A stretch of DNA of 64,000 nt from Geosiphon pyriformis (lineage: Eukaryota > Glomeromycota > Glomeromycetes > Archaeosporales > Geosiphonaceae). Below are positions 23,202 through 34,297 of this stretch, in pieces (positions within the stretch are counted from its first letter, which is position 1; each line of letters begins with the position of its first letter). The stretch covers positions 241,341 through 305,340 of the forward strand of contig JAAOMT010000675.1 of NCBI GenBank assembly GCA_016748015.1, read 5' to 3'. The notes under the pieces were generated by a model, which worked only from the letters and a program-made list of their open reading frames with translations, had not been told where the DNA came from and searched no databases. Position numbers and translations under genes: made by a program.

Positions 23202-23862
23202 GTTTTTTTTTGTTTAAAATTTAAATTGTAGAAAATAAAAAAACAAGTTTCACTGGGAACATGTATTAAAGGAAGAAAGAATATTGTGTTGATAATAAAA
23301 AAAGGAGGAAAGATTATAGATGAATAGAGTCCGGTTCAAATTTGGGGTGTTTCACTTTATCTGTTTAAGTGAATCAAATGTACTCTTTGAAATAGAAAAA
23401 AATTGTTTCGCTGTTCGTCGTAAAGAATAATAAAATGAGACTTAAGTCTTCGTTTCCTTAATTTCAATCAAATTAGCGTGTGTACCGAAAAAACCTAGAA
23501 ATAACACACAGGGTGACAATAATTTTATTAAGGTGGAACAGTCAGAGTATTTGTGCTCTGTTGCTCTCACTAGCTCAACCCAATTATAAATTTTGTGGGT
23601 GTGTGAGTGATATATCATAATTCCAGCAAGAATCACTATATATATTGATATCGATAGCTAAGCCCTGAAAAGGAGAAGCAGCATAATACATGCAATAGTA
23701 CAAGAGAAAGACTTGAAAAAAAATTACAATATTAAAAAAAATAAAATACGCGCGTATATCATCAATCAGCATCAACAGCAAAATCATGATTAAGTTAGGT
23801 AAAACTAAAAGATGAAAGTACTAATTTTAATCATTTTAAAATAAATTGTTGGTAATATAAAG

Positions 23863-24091
23863 ATGATTAGGAAGCTAAAAAAAGCAGGTGGGGTTTTTGT
23901 GTATTGGTTGTGCAAAGAAGCAAAACAGACATTAAAGTCACCAGATCAGGGAAGAGACGCAAGAGACACAGGTATGACATTACATGCAAGGAGTTATAAT
24001 AGATTATAAGAGGCGTTCTAATTTTTGATACAATAAAAACAATCATCTTTTTTGTTTAGGTGAGGATAGACATGTCTTTTGGCTGAATTGA
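23863..24091 (+). CDS. Possible tiny two-exon gene, 46 aa
   Basis: ATG at 23863 opens MIRKLKKAGGVFVYWLCKEA and meets a donor at 23972 (GTATGA); an acceptor after TTTGTTTAG (24059) joins in phase to a short exon ending TGA at 24089-24091. It is divergent from nudE, about 660 bp from the nudE start. No family recognised; it may be a chance model. Confidence 0.25.
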
Positions 24092-24099
24092 AGCAAAAG

Positions 24100-25860
24100 T
24101 TCGCAGAATGCCGCAAGGTTTGAATAAGGAGCTATGGATCCGAGGTGAGTGGATAGGTGGGCAAGCAGGCAGGGAGGGCGGCAAAAAAGTTTTAAAAGTA
24201 TGGAGAAATCATAATGGTAAGTTTACCTTCATTCGGAGGGAGGGGCGTAGAGGGAAACGTAAGGATAAAAATACTTTTAGATGTCATAGTTGATCAAAAA
24301 ATGGGAGAGGGTCAATGTTGTGGTTGATTCAAGGGATATACTTGTATGCGTCTGGATCGATGAATCAATGACGAACAATGAAAGAATGAATAAACGGTTG
24401 TAAAGTTGTCTCACACAATTTTTTTTTTTGCGAGAAATATATTTTTCTTGCCATTTTTTAAAATTTTAGTAACTGCCGGGAATTCGTAATATATTAAGAT
24501 TAAAATTATAAACTTTATACCTATACCCTTCCCTTTAGAGTCAAAGTTAGAGATTCAAATTTGGGTACCAATCAAAATTCCCTCAGGCTGTACATATACC
24601 CAACCTTCAATGGCAAAACTATAGCAGGCGGGCAAAAAAGTAAAATGGGGGTGGGGTACATATTGTACACATTGTTGCATCCCCAATGCTTTTATCCCTT
24701 TCTTTATTTCTTCTTTTCTATCTATCTCCAAATCTGTTGTAAAACTAAAACTTCACTAATCGATGTGACAATAAAATTCTGCCACGGTTTTAATCGCTAT
24801 TTGACTGTTGATATTCACTGGGAAAAAAGCTAAACTTTGTAAGCCAAACTTTTCAATAAACATAAGGTTACACGCACACGACTTATTGTATTCAAGACGT
24901 CAATGTTTGAAAGGTTTCGATGAACCATTGTTTAAAATTGGCCCCAACTCGCAATTCTTTGGGGATTGAAAATGTTCCAACGCGAAATGCAAGTCAGCAA
25001 GAGGAAAAACTTGTTTAACAGTAAACATTGGGGATCAAATCAATGTGAAATCCCAAATAATCGACCATTTATGGTATTTTAATTGTATTTCATTATAAGT
25101 GGACTTTTGAAGAAATACCAAGAAATTATTATAATTTGAAATGACAGCTTTCATTTCGAATGGCTCATGAAAGAAAGCCTAATTTCGTTTTCTCGTCTCG
25201 GCCAACCGCTTATTTGATGAATATGGATCAAGCTAGCATTGATTGTGCATTAGGATAGGTACAACAGAATCAGGCAGCACTAAGTATGGTTATCAAAGGT
25301 TGGAAATGGAAATCAAAAAGTCGATCTATATCAAAAATGCGGGGAAAAGACTGAATAATCTTCATGAGCCAAAAGTCTCTCCTTTTTGTTGATAACAGTC
25401 GCCCATCCAAAAACATTTACTCAACGATTCCTTGTAACAGTGAATGTGATAACTTTTAAGAATCACTTATTTCTTTTCATTATGCTATAGATAAAATTTG
25501 CTCTGTACTGGCGAAGAGCAAAGTGCATTGAATGACTTCTTTTTTGTAACCTGTGTGGAGAAATTTTCCTTTTTGGAAATTGGTTCAAAAAACCTACTGG
25601 ACTTTTTCAAGTTTTTTTCAACCTGTCTAAATCATAGTTTAAATAAATTATTGTCAAAAATTTTTGTCTGTGCATATTATTATCCAATCCTGAAAAACTG
25701 ATAAAATCTTATTCATTGGCTTTTGTACTGCTATTGTTCAATTAATTAACTCAAAAATTGTGACAAACAATAGCTTTTATTATTTCCAGAATTTTCTTTA
25801 GTAAACAATCACGCAAGATGATTTCTATTGATCTAGATTTTATATTTTAAAAACTTGATC
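24100..25860. other. Intergenic region without a supported gene
   Basis: Normal island composition but no convincing coding exon pattern. Short ORFs at 24108, 24561 and 25498 lack coding-like amino-acid composition. Composition slides to extreme AT after about 25,860. Confidence 0.4.
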
Positions 25861-28720
25861 TATTTCAAATTTCATTGAAATTTCTTGATTGCTTTCGAAT
25901 AATAATTATATATCAAAATTATTAATTATTTTGAATTTTTTTTTTCAAAAGCTTGCATTTTTTAATTTAATAAAATAATTTGAACTTAATCATTAAAATA
26001 TTTTATAATCTATTTTAATATTGATATTTATTAGCAATTTATTAGTTTTTTAATATTTATTGTATTAATAAAAAATAGGTATTTAAATAAATTCACAAAA
26101 TTAAAATAATTACTTAATATTATTTATCAAAGTTTATTTTAATTCTTATTATTTGTTTTAATAATTAATAAAATTATTATTTATTTATTAAAAAATATAT
26201 AAAATATATTAATATTAAATTAATATTTGTTTTTGCTAATAAAAAAGTTGTTACAATTTAAAAATTATTAAATAAAATAAAAAATAAAAATACATAATAA
26301 TATATATATATATATATTATTTTATAAAACTTTAAATTATAAAATAAATATTATATAATAAATAATAAATAATATTAATATTAAACCTTTTTTTAAATTT
26401 TATAAATTTTATATTTATAAACAAAGCAAAAAAACAATTGTTATTTTTATAATATAACTAAAAAAAATTATAATTAAAAAGTTTTCTTAATAATAAAAGT
26501 ATTTTTTTAATTAAAGATTATTTTTTAATTAAAATTATAAAAAATACACCAAAAACAATTTTAGTATTATCATAATTATTATTAAAATTTTAAAAATTTT
26601 TATCAACAAATTATTAATAAAATTATTGTTATTTTTTAATTATTATTTTTTAATAACTTTTATTATTAACTTTAATAATAAATTATTATTTTTTAAATAC
26701 AAGTTTTGTGTTTTTTAAAAATATAAATTTATTATTATTATTTTATTAATTTAATTTAGATAACAACAATTATAATATATTTGGTTATATTGTTTAATAA
26801 ATTATTTTTATTAAAAAAACAAAGCAAATTATATTTTAACATAAATTTTTATTTTAAAAATTTAAATTAATATCATAAAAATCAAAGTAATATATTTTTT
26901 TTAACCAAATAATTTTTATTTTAATATTGCTTTTTTAAATTATTATTTTTTATTATTTTATTATGATATAACTTAATTATTTATTATAATTTAAATTTAA
27001 AAATCTTATAATTATAATTTATATATTTTTACATATATTAATTATATAAATTAATTAAAATTATAAACTTAAAATTTAAGACTAATTTGTTAAAAAAATT
27101 TTGAATTAAGACTTTATATTATTTTTTTTATATAATTAAAGTTTTTTGAGCAAATATAAATTAAAAATAAAATTGTATTAATATTAATCTTTTCAGATAT
27201 TTCTAATATTATTGATTATTTATTTAATTATTGTAAATTGTAAATTAAACTTCAAAAAATTTATTACAGTTTTCTGTTAAGTTAAAAATTAATTTAGTAA
27301 ACAATTTTTTAACTAAATTAATAAAAATTTTATTAAATTGTAATATTATTATTATAAATAATTTATTTAGTATATTTTATTTTGGTTAAAAATAGTTTAA
27401 TATCAAATATTTAAGTATTTTTTTTATATTATATTATAAATTATTTTTAAAAAAAATTTGATATGATATTTGGTAATTAATTTTTTTTTTTTTTTTATTA
27501 ATATTTAACGAATGAGACCCAAATGCCATTTATTATTAAACATAATTATATTTTTAATTAAAAAATATTTTGTTATTAAAAAAGTTAGATATAAAAGATT
27601 TTGTATTTTATTGATTTAAAATTATTGTTAATTTTTTTCAAATTAATAGTTTATATATGGTTGTTTTTATTGTTATTTAAAGTTTTTATTATTAAAATAT
27701 TTATGATTTAAACTGTTTTTTTGTAATTAAAAAGTGTTTAATAAAAACAGATTTAAATTTTATTAATATTTTTATAAATAATTATTTAAAATGAAAAAAT
27801 TATTATTTACAGTTTTAGTTATTAATAAGTTGATTTTTTTAACTTAAATTAAGCATAATTTTAATAAAACACTAACATAAAATTCCAAAATTAAACAAAA
27901 AATTTGTTTTTAAATAGTAATCTAATTAATAAAAATTAATTAGTTATTTTAAAAATTTTGTAAATATAATAAATTAAATTATTGTTTATAATAATTATAA
28001 TACTAAAATCCAAGTAATTAGAATTTAATTTAAAAATAAATTTTTTTATATTATTAAACTTATTTTTAATTCAAAATTTGATCTGATTTTTTAATTTTGT
28101 TTTTGTAATAATAAAAACCAAATTGTTTATATTTTTATATTACATATAACAATTTTTATACTAAATTAATTATTGAAAAAAAATATATTTACATTGCTTT
28201 TAAAAAATATTTTATTTAATTTTAGTATAATTATAATAATAAAGTTTAAAAGCTTAAAAATATTTATTTTAAAACTATTTAATTAAATAATAATATAAAC
28301 AAAAACACTAAAATTTGCAAATAATACATTAATAATTTTTTTAAAAGAAATTATTTAAAATTATTTTAGAATTAAGAATTAGATTTACAAAAAAAGCAGT
28401 ATTTTCAAAAAAAAACAACAAAAAAATATATTTAATTTATTAAGTATTAGTAAAAATTGATTAAAAAAAACTTTTAATTTTTTTAACTTGTTTAATTATA
28501 AAATTGTTAATAAAAACATTATTAAAAATATTTTTTTAATATAAAGTGTTGTTAAATAAAATAAATTATTCTTTACAAATATTTATTTATAAAACTTTTA
28601 GATAAAAGTTTACATTTTAACTTAAAATAACCAAAATATTTACATTTTTTATAATAAATTTAATTTAATTTTGTTTAAAAAAAATTTATATTATTACTAA
28701 TAGAAATTAAATTATTAATT
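25860..28720. other. Extremely AT-rich block
   Basis: Nearly pure A/T, no recognisable gene. It contains an (AT)n run at 26299-26319 and, from 28,720, a copy of the dispersed non-coding repeat. It is probably repeat DNA mutated to saturation. Confidence 0.6.
26299..26319. repeat. (AT)n run
   Basis: About ten AT units in the AT-rich block. Confidence 0.85.
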
Positions 28721-29010
28721 AGCATAAAATTATTCTTATAATTTTTATTATTAATTAATATATATTATTATTTCAATTTATTACTTAATATTTTATTAAA
28801 TTATTAAATATTATTATCTAATTAATAATTTAATTTGTATAATATACAAATATTAAATATAATAATTAAATTATATAATATCTTAAATTATATAATACTT
28901 AAAAATATTTAAAATTTTAATAAAATATTTAATATTTTACCAAAATAATTTATAAAAATAAAAATAATTTATAATTTACCAAAATATATGTTTAGTTTAT
29001 TAAAATATTA

Positions 29011-29859
29011 TTGCATAGACTGGGTTGTTACGGCGAAGGTGTGGCATCCTGATTCTCATATGCTTGCTGGGTTCACTAGCCGCACATCCTCAACACTTCG
29101 CACTTATGTTATAAAGGCTGTGCACAGGAGGTTGCCGGTGGCAGTAAGGAAGAGGTTGTATAATAAGTGCTACCCTAGTGTGTTGTGTTTGTTTTGCGAT
29201 AAGGTGGAGTTCTCTGACCACATTTTTACTTGTGTTCATGAGTCTGGCATTCGTGGTAAGATTTTGGTGGAGGCTTCTGCCCGTTGGTCAGCTTTGGCTA
29301 GTGGTTCCTCTGCTTCTGCTGTGTTGTGGGTTTTGTCTCAATGTTCCATTGATGTTGGGCTGTACACTTTGGTGTGCAAAGGGTTTGTGCTGGAGGAGTG
29401 GTATGGGGAGGCTTGTGATGTTTTTGAGAATAGAAAGGTGGCCACAGCTTAGATTGTTGATTATGTCAGGTTTGTTGTTGGATTACATCGTGCTAAAGTA
29501 TGGTTGGCTAGAGCCAGCCACCGGGTAGTGATGGAGAAGGCTGGTCTGATCTGTGATGTTGGTGTTGTTTCTGAGCTCCCGTGTGGTGTGTCTTCGGTTT
29601 TGTCTGATGGTATTGTAAGATTGCTTGGTTGGCCAATTCCTTTGCTGTTAGCTTTGGTCGTCGAAAGCCTTATTGTTTCTTTTCTGGTCTGGGTGGCAGT
29701 GTGCGGGTAGTTATAGATGTGTAGTGTTGTCTTGTCTGGCCTGAGTGGCTAGCCACATGTAGAAAGTGCATGAGTTGCATTTAGTTTGAGCCTCTTAGTT
29801 TGGTTCTATGTACTAAATAGCGATTGGGCTGCACTCATTAAATGGGTTAATAAAAAAAA
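29011..29859 (+). mobile_element. 5'-truncated LINE with target-site duplication
   Basis: An ~850-bp island of balanced composition inside AT-saturated DNA. It carries the 3' end of a LINE ORF2, a 3' UTR and an A-rich end (GGGTTAATAAAAA). The 9-bp word AAAATATTA lies at both edges (29002-29010 and 29860-29868), as expected for a target-site duplication, although low complexity makes this less decisive. The empty site is recognisable at about 3.9 kb. Its good GC content shows it inserted after the surrounding repeat had decayed. Confidence 0.85.
29012..29710 (+). pseudogene. LINE ORF2 C-terminal fragment
   Basis: About 230 codons in one frame to TAG at 29708-29710, with one internal TAG at 29450-29452 (likely CAG mutated). 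It aligns with the C-terminus of the 34-41 kb LINE: VWHPDSH, then a Cys/His zinc motif CLFCDKVEFSDHIFTC, then SHRVVMEKAGLI. Endonuclease, reverse transcriptase and RNase H domains are absent because of 5' truncation. Confidence 0.85.
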
Positions 29860-29969
29860 AAAATATTAACAAAAAAATTATAAAATAGTATTATAATAAA
29901 TTATATAAAAAAAAGTTTTTTTTTAAGAAAATATATCTTAGTTTAAAATTATTTTTTAATTATTATGAA

Positions 29970-32900
29970 AGTTATTATTTTGTTAAAAAAACTCTTTGTC
30001 TTTTTAATTTTATGATCATAATTAAAGCAAAGAGTAAAAAAGTTGTATTTGATATTTTTCTTAAGATATTTAATAAAGTTTCAACCAAAAAAGCTCTCTT
30101 TGTTGTAAAAACTATTACACAAAATATCTTAGAAGCTTTTTTTAAATATTTATAATAAAAAACTGTTTTTAGTGATTTTTAAAACATCTTTTTTATCTTT
30201 GGCTGATTTTTTATTAATCAAAATCCTTTTAAAAAAACACACTTAAATTAGTTTTAATATTATTTTTATTTCTTTAAAAAGCTCAAAAATTTTTAATAAC
30301 AGATTAGTTAACAAGTTGGTTTTTTTTCATAGTTTTTATATTAGATGTTGTTAGCATCTCTTTTTCAAAAAATAGTCAAAAAAATCAAAAGTTCAGAAAA
30401 GTAGAAACAGTTATTTGTCTTTGTTATTATTATACCAAATTTTTTTATAGTTTTTAATAAGATCTTAAATGAAAGCTTTATTGTATCAATTGGCATATTA
30501 TCTAAGATAAACCAAAATCAATTACTGGTTATATTATCAAATATAATCTTCTTCAACAGATCATTATTGGTTTTAAAAGCAAAACAACAGTTTTTTGTTA
30601 GATTATTTGTTCTTAAGAACTGGGTTAATTAAATGGAAACTGATTCAATTTTTTTCTTGGTTTCTGGTGCTATTTTTAAGATTAAATTGGTTTATGTTAA
30701 CACTGTATTTTAGTCTATACATGGTTTTTTGAATGCAAAGTTAGTATTAAAAGACAATATAAAGCTTTTTTGTATGAAATTTGCTTCTTAAGAGTTTTTA
30801 AAAACTGTTTTTTTGGTTGAACTTACAAGCTTTGTTTGCTTTGTTGCTTTCAAAATTGCCAAATTTTTGGTGGTTTTTAAGACTAATTCTTCTTTTGCTG
30901 CTGTTATATTACATAATATATTTTTAAGTGTATTTGTTGCTAATATTAAGATAGCTTTTAATGTATTTAATAAAGTTGTTTATGTTTTACTGAAGTCTGT
31001 TGACATTTGACAATATGTAATTGCTTATTTTAAGAAACTGAACTCTGTTGTTTCCATTTTAAATTATTGGTTAGTTTTGATAAATAAGAATAATATTAGG
31101 ATCTTCTCTTTAGTAAATCAAAATAAGACTATTCTGTTTTATAATAAGTTTAAAGCCAAGTTAATTAATCTTTCTTATAATTGTATTGTCTTTGAAATCA
31201 ATAATATGATTTTTTAAGTTGATAGTTGGACATGTTTTATTCCTTGCTCTCTTAATTTTAGTTATTGTTCCTAGTTTGTTCTGGTTATATTTAAATTTCA
31301 AATTGATTTGAATGCTGCAATTGTCAAAACTAGTATATTGAAGAAATACTGTATTTAGTAAAAAACTTCTGGAAATTAGCATTGTTTTTGGTGCCAGAGT
31401 TTGGATTATCTGGCTTTAAATTGTAAGATGCTGTTACTGGAGGTTTTTGGTTTTTTCTTAGCTCTTGTATGTTTATTGTAATGCTGTTAATTCACAACTA
31501 TGGGAAGTGTTTGAACCTCCAATAACTGAATTTATCTTCAAATTATCTCCTATAATTTGAACTGCTGGGCTTATAAGTGGAATGACCAGTTCTGTGCCAG
31601 TTGCTTTGTGTAGTTACGTTGTAGTAAACCTCAACTTTTTCCCAGGAATTGCTCGTCTGAAAGCTCACTAAAAATGTGTAGTTACTTTGCTGTGAAAGTC
31701 AACTCTTCTACAGAAATCTTGTCTGTAGGCTACTCTAATAATTATAATAAAAAAATAAAAGAAAGAAAATAAAAAAAATGTAAAAGAAATAAAATTTTGT
31801 CAAGGGAAACATTTTCTATCCAGGCCTGAAGTCACCAACAGTTTACTGAAATTGGTAGCTAGTCAATTTTAAAACATTAGTTGGGTTTTGGGGATTTTCC
31901 AAGTGCAATAATTAAAGAATTTGGTTTTTCAAATTATTTGGTATTTATTTTTTTTGTGTATATAGGAATGGTTCTAAGTAATAAATCTAAAGTAAGATAC
32001 ATTTTCTCGAAGAGAGAAGCTTTTTTTTTATACAACTTGTCATAACACTATTCTATGAACTTGAATTTTGCTCTTTTCTACAATTTTGCTGAACTAAAGA
32101 TATATTTTAGTGAATTACAAGTTATTTTTATGAACTATTAAATATTTCGGTAAACTATTAATTATTTCAGCAAATTTCTACAAATTTTGGCAAACTTTTG
32201 AATGTTATATATTTCAGGGTATTGCATGATTAATCATTGCACTTAGGTTATATTTGTGTTATGTACAAATTGGGTTATTAATTAAATGATAATTTTGGAT
32301 ATTTTGCTAATGTAATAAGTGATAATTTGAAACAATAATATATGCTAATTAATGATAAGATTTATAAGGGTAATTTTATGTTAAACAATATCTCTAATTT
32401 TGTCTGGTAACAATGTCTTTACCTCTTTTTTTTAAAGTTCTTAAAACTTTTGTTTTTTATGTTGTTAATAACAAGTTTTATATTAAAACTACTGTTTTTA
32501 TGTCTTTTTTGAATTCTTGTCTTTTTGTTAATTTAATTTTTTCTGTTGGTATAATATCTGATAATTTTGTGATTTCTTTTCAGTTGTTTTTTTTAGAATC
32601 TGAATTGGTCAAACTTTCTGCTTTGGTTAATTTTATTGTTAAGCCAATTAGTTCTATAGTTAAAGTGTTTAAACAATTTGTTAATAAAAATTTGGATTTA
32701 GGTAATGTTTTTGGCTTTAAAGTCAAGGAAGTTTTAGTATATATAAATATTTTTAGCAAGACTATTGATAAGCTGAAATGAGAAATAGTGGCTTTAAAAA
32801 CTAAGTATAGCTTTAAAAATATTAATATGTCTGACTCTTATATAAGTTTGTCTTCTGTAAATAATAATGTTTTTTTTAATTTAATGTCTCTTTGGAAATA

Positions 32901-33175
32901 TAAATCTAATGCTATTAAGACTAATGTCTTAAAAACGGCTAAATAGCTGGTTAAATTAGTTATTAATAATACTATATTATTTGAAATTATTCAAAAAATG
33001 TCTTTTTTGAGTAAGTTTTCTTTTAAAAATATCAATATAATATAGTTTAAACTGATTTAAATAACTGATTATATGTAATAAGTCTGTAAATTACACTTAG
33101 TTTGGAACTCTTAGTTTGATCAAAAGTATTATGTAGTGATTAGATTATACTTATTAAAACTTAATAAAAAAAAAT
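29970..33175 (+). pseudogene. Degraded LINE: ORF1 region joined to 3' tail, ORF2 missing
   Basis: Decayed ORF1-like reading runs through 30.6-31.4 kb, with short open pieces (30813-31010) and a segment matching the middle of the intact ORF1 (WTCFIP near 31.23 kb versus KTCVID). A 930-bp repeat follows at 31.48-32.41 kb. Then comes an open piece at 32413-32781 of coiled-coil type resembling the end of ORF1, then TAG/TAA-rich sequence. It ends with a 3' tail (33061-33175) matching the tail of the 29 kb copy, including TTAATAAAAAAAA. No ORF2 sequence was recognised between, so it is internally deleted. Mutation is mostly C-to-T/G-to-A. Confidence 0.55.
31480..32410 (+). repeat. Dispersed non-coding repeat, best-preserved copy
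   Basis: The least mutated member of the family also seen at 3.7-4.6, 28.7-29.96, 33.2-33.7 and 42.35-43.2 kb. It contains two ~65-bp related units in tandem (31608-31675 and 31676-31735, both starting GTGTAGTTAC). It shows no coding potential. At both 31.5 and 42.4 kb it sits inside decayed LINE ORF1 sequence but at different places, so it is an independent mobile unit, perhaps a solo LTR or non-autonomous element. Confidence 0.6.
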
Positions 33176-33179
33176 TATA

Positions 33180-33680
33180 AATTAATTTAATAAAAATATT
33201 CTTTAAAAATTAACAACTTTTTTATAATTATTACTGTTTAAAATTTACAAATTCTAACTAATATTTTGAAATTAATTAATTATTAATTTTAGTAATTACT
33301 TAATTAATTTTAAATTTAGATTAAAAACAATTTATTTTATATTTTTATATATTTTTTTTTTCTTATATTATTAAATAATTTATAGTCAAAATTTTCTGTA
33401 AAAAAGTTAATTTTTATAATAAAATAATTATATATTATTAAAAAACTTACAAACAAAATTTTTGCAAAAGGATTAATATTTATTGTAAAGTAATTACACA
33501 AAATAATTGGTATAAAATTAATTATTTTATTATAAATCTAATAACAACAATAATCCAAAATATAAAAAAATATTTTGAAAATAAATTAGCTTATTAAAAA
33601 TTTATCAGCTTTTATTAACAATAAAATTAACAACAAAACAAGATTAATAATATTGTAAAAAATAACAAAAACTTTTAATA
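33180..33680 (-). repeat. Dispersed non-coding repeat, partial copy
   Basis: Starts right after the LINE tail. It shares with the 4.2-4.5 kb copy the words ATTTTCTGTAAAAAA, AAGTAATTA and TTAGCTTATTAAAAATTTAT, in the same orientation. Confidence 0.6.
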
Positions 33681-34152
33681 TTATTATTAAATACAAAAAT
33701 ACAATATATTTAATCCAAATTTTTTTTGATTTAAAACAAACAGTTATATATTTTATCTTAATATTAACAAATATGTAATTAATGATATATGTTTTTTTAC
33801 TAATATTTTTTAACAAATTACTAAAATTATATATTATAATATTTTAAATTAATTTTTTAATAATTAAATTATCTAATTTTTATTAGTTTTAATTATATAT
33901 ACTAAGTTATTTTTTAATTAAAACTAATTACTTAAATATTAATAAATTAGCTTAATTTAATTTGATAAATTTTACTTTAGTTTTTTGTTATAGTCTAATA
34001 AATTATTATTAGATTAATACTATTTAATCAAACTTAAACAAAACTAAAATAATTGTTTTCTTAAATGTATTTATAAAATTTTTTTAATTATTACAGTTTA
34101 ATATAAATAATTTTTTGTTTTTTAAGATTACTATTTACTAAAAAATTTTTCA

Positions 34153-34164
34153 TTAACTAAAATT
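34153..34164. repeat. Target-site duplication, 3' side of LINE
   Basis: TTAACTAAAATT, identical to 40924-40935 at the other end of the element. Confidence 0.85.
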
Positions 34165-34297
34165 TTTTTTTTTTATTTTTTTTAATAAGTGAGATCCAAA
34201 TGCGACCTAGTGCTATACATCATATAAATGATCTAAACTAGGTGCAAATCATGCAATTTCTACACGTGACCAGCCACTTGGGCCAGTCAGGACTACA

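Larger units (their letters stand above)
28720..29960 (-). repeat. Dispersed non-coding repeat split by a LINE insertion
   Basis: 28720-29010 and 29860-29960 together match the degraded repeat at 3.7-4.0 kb (shared TTAGCATAAAATTAT, TTTAGTTTA, AAATTATAAAATAGTA and ATATATCTTA landmarks). The LINE fragment at 29011-29859 sits inside it. Confidence 0.6.

Noticed and set aside
24561-24833. Plus-strand ORF of 90 aa
   Set aside because: No coding-like composition, no splice context and no recognised motif.
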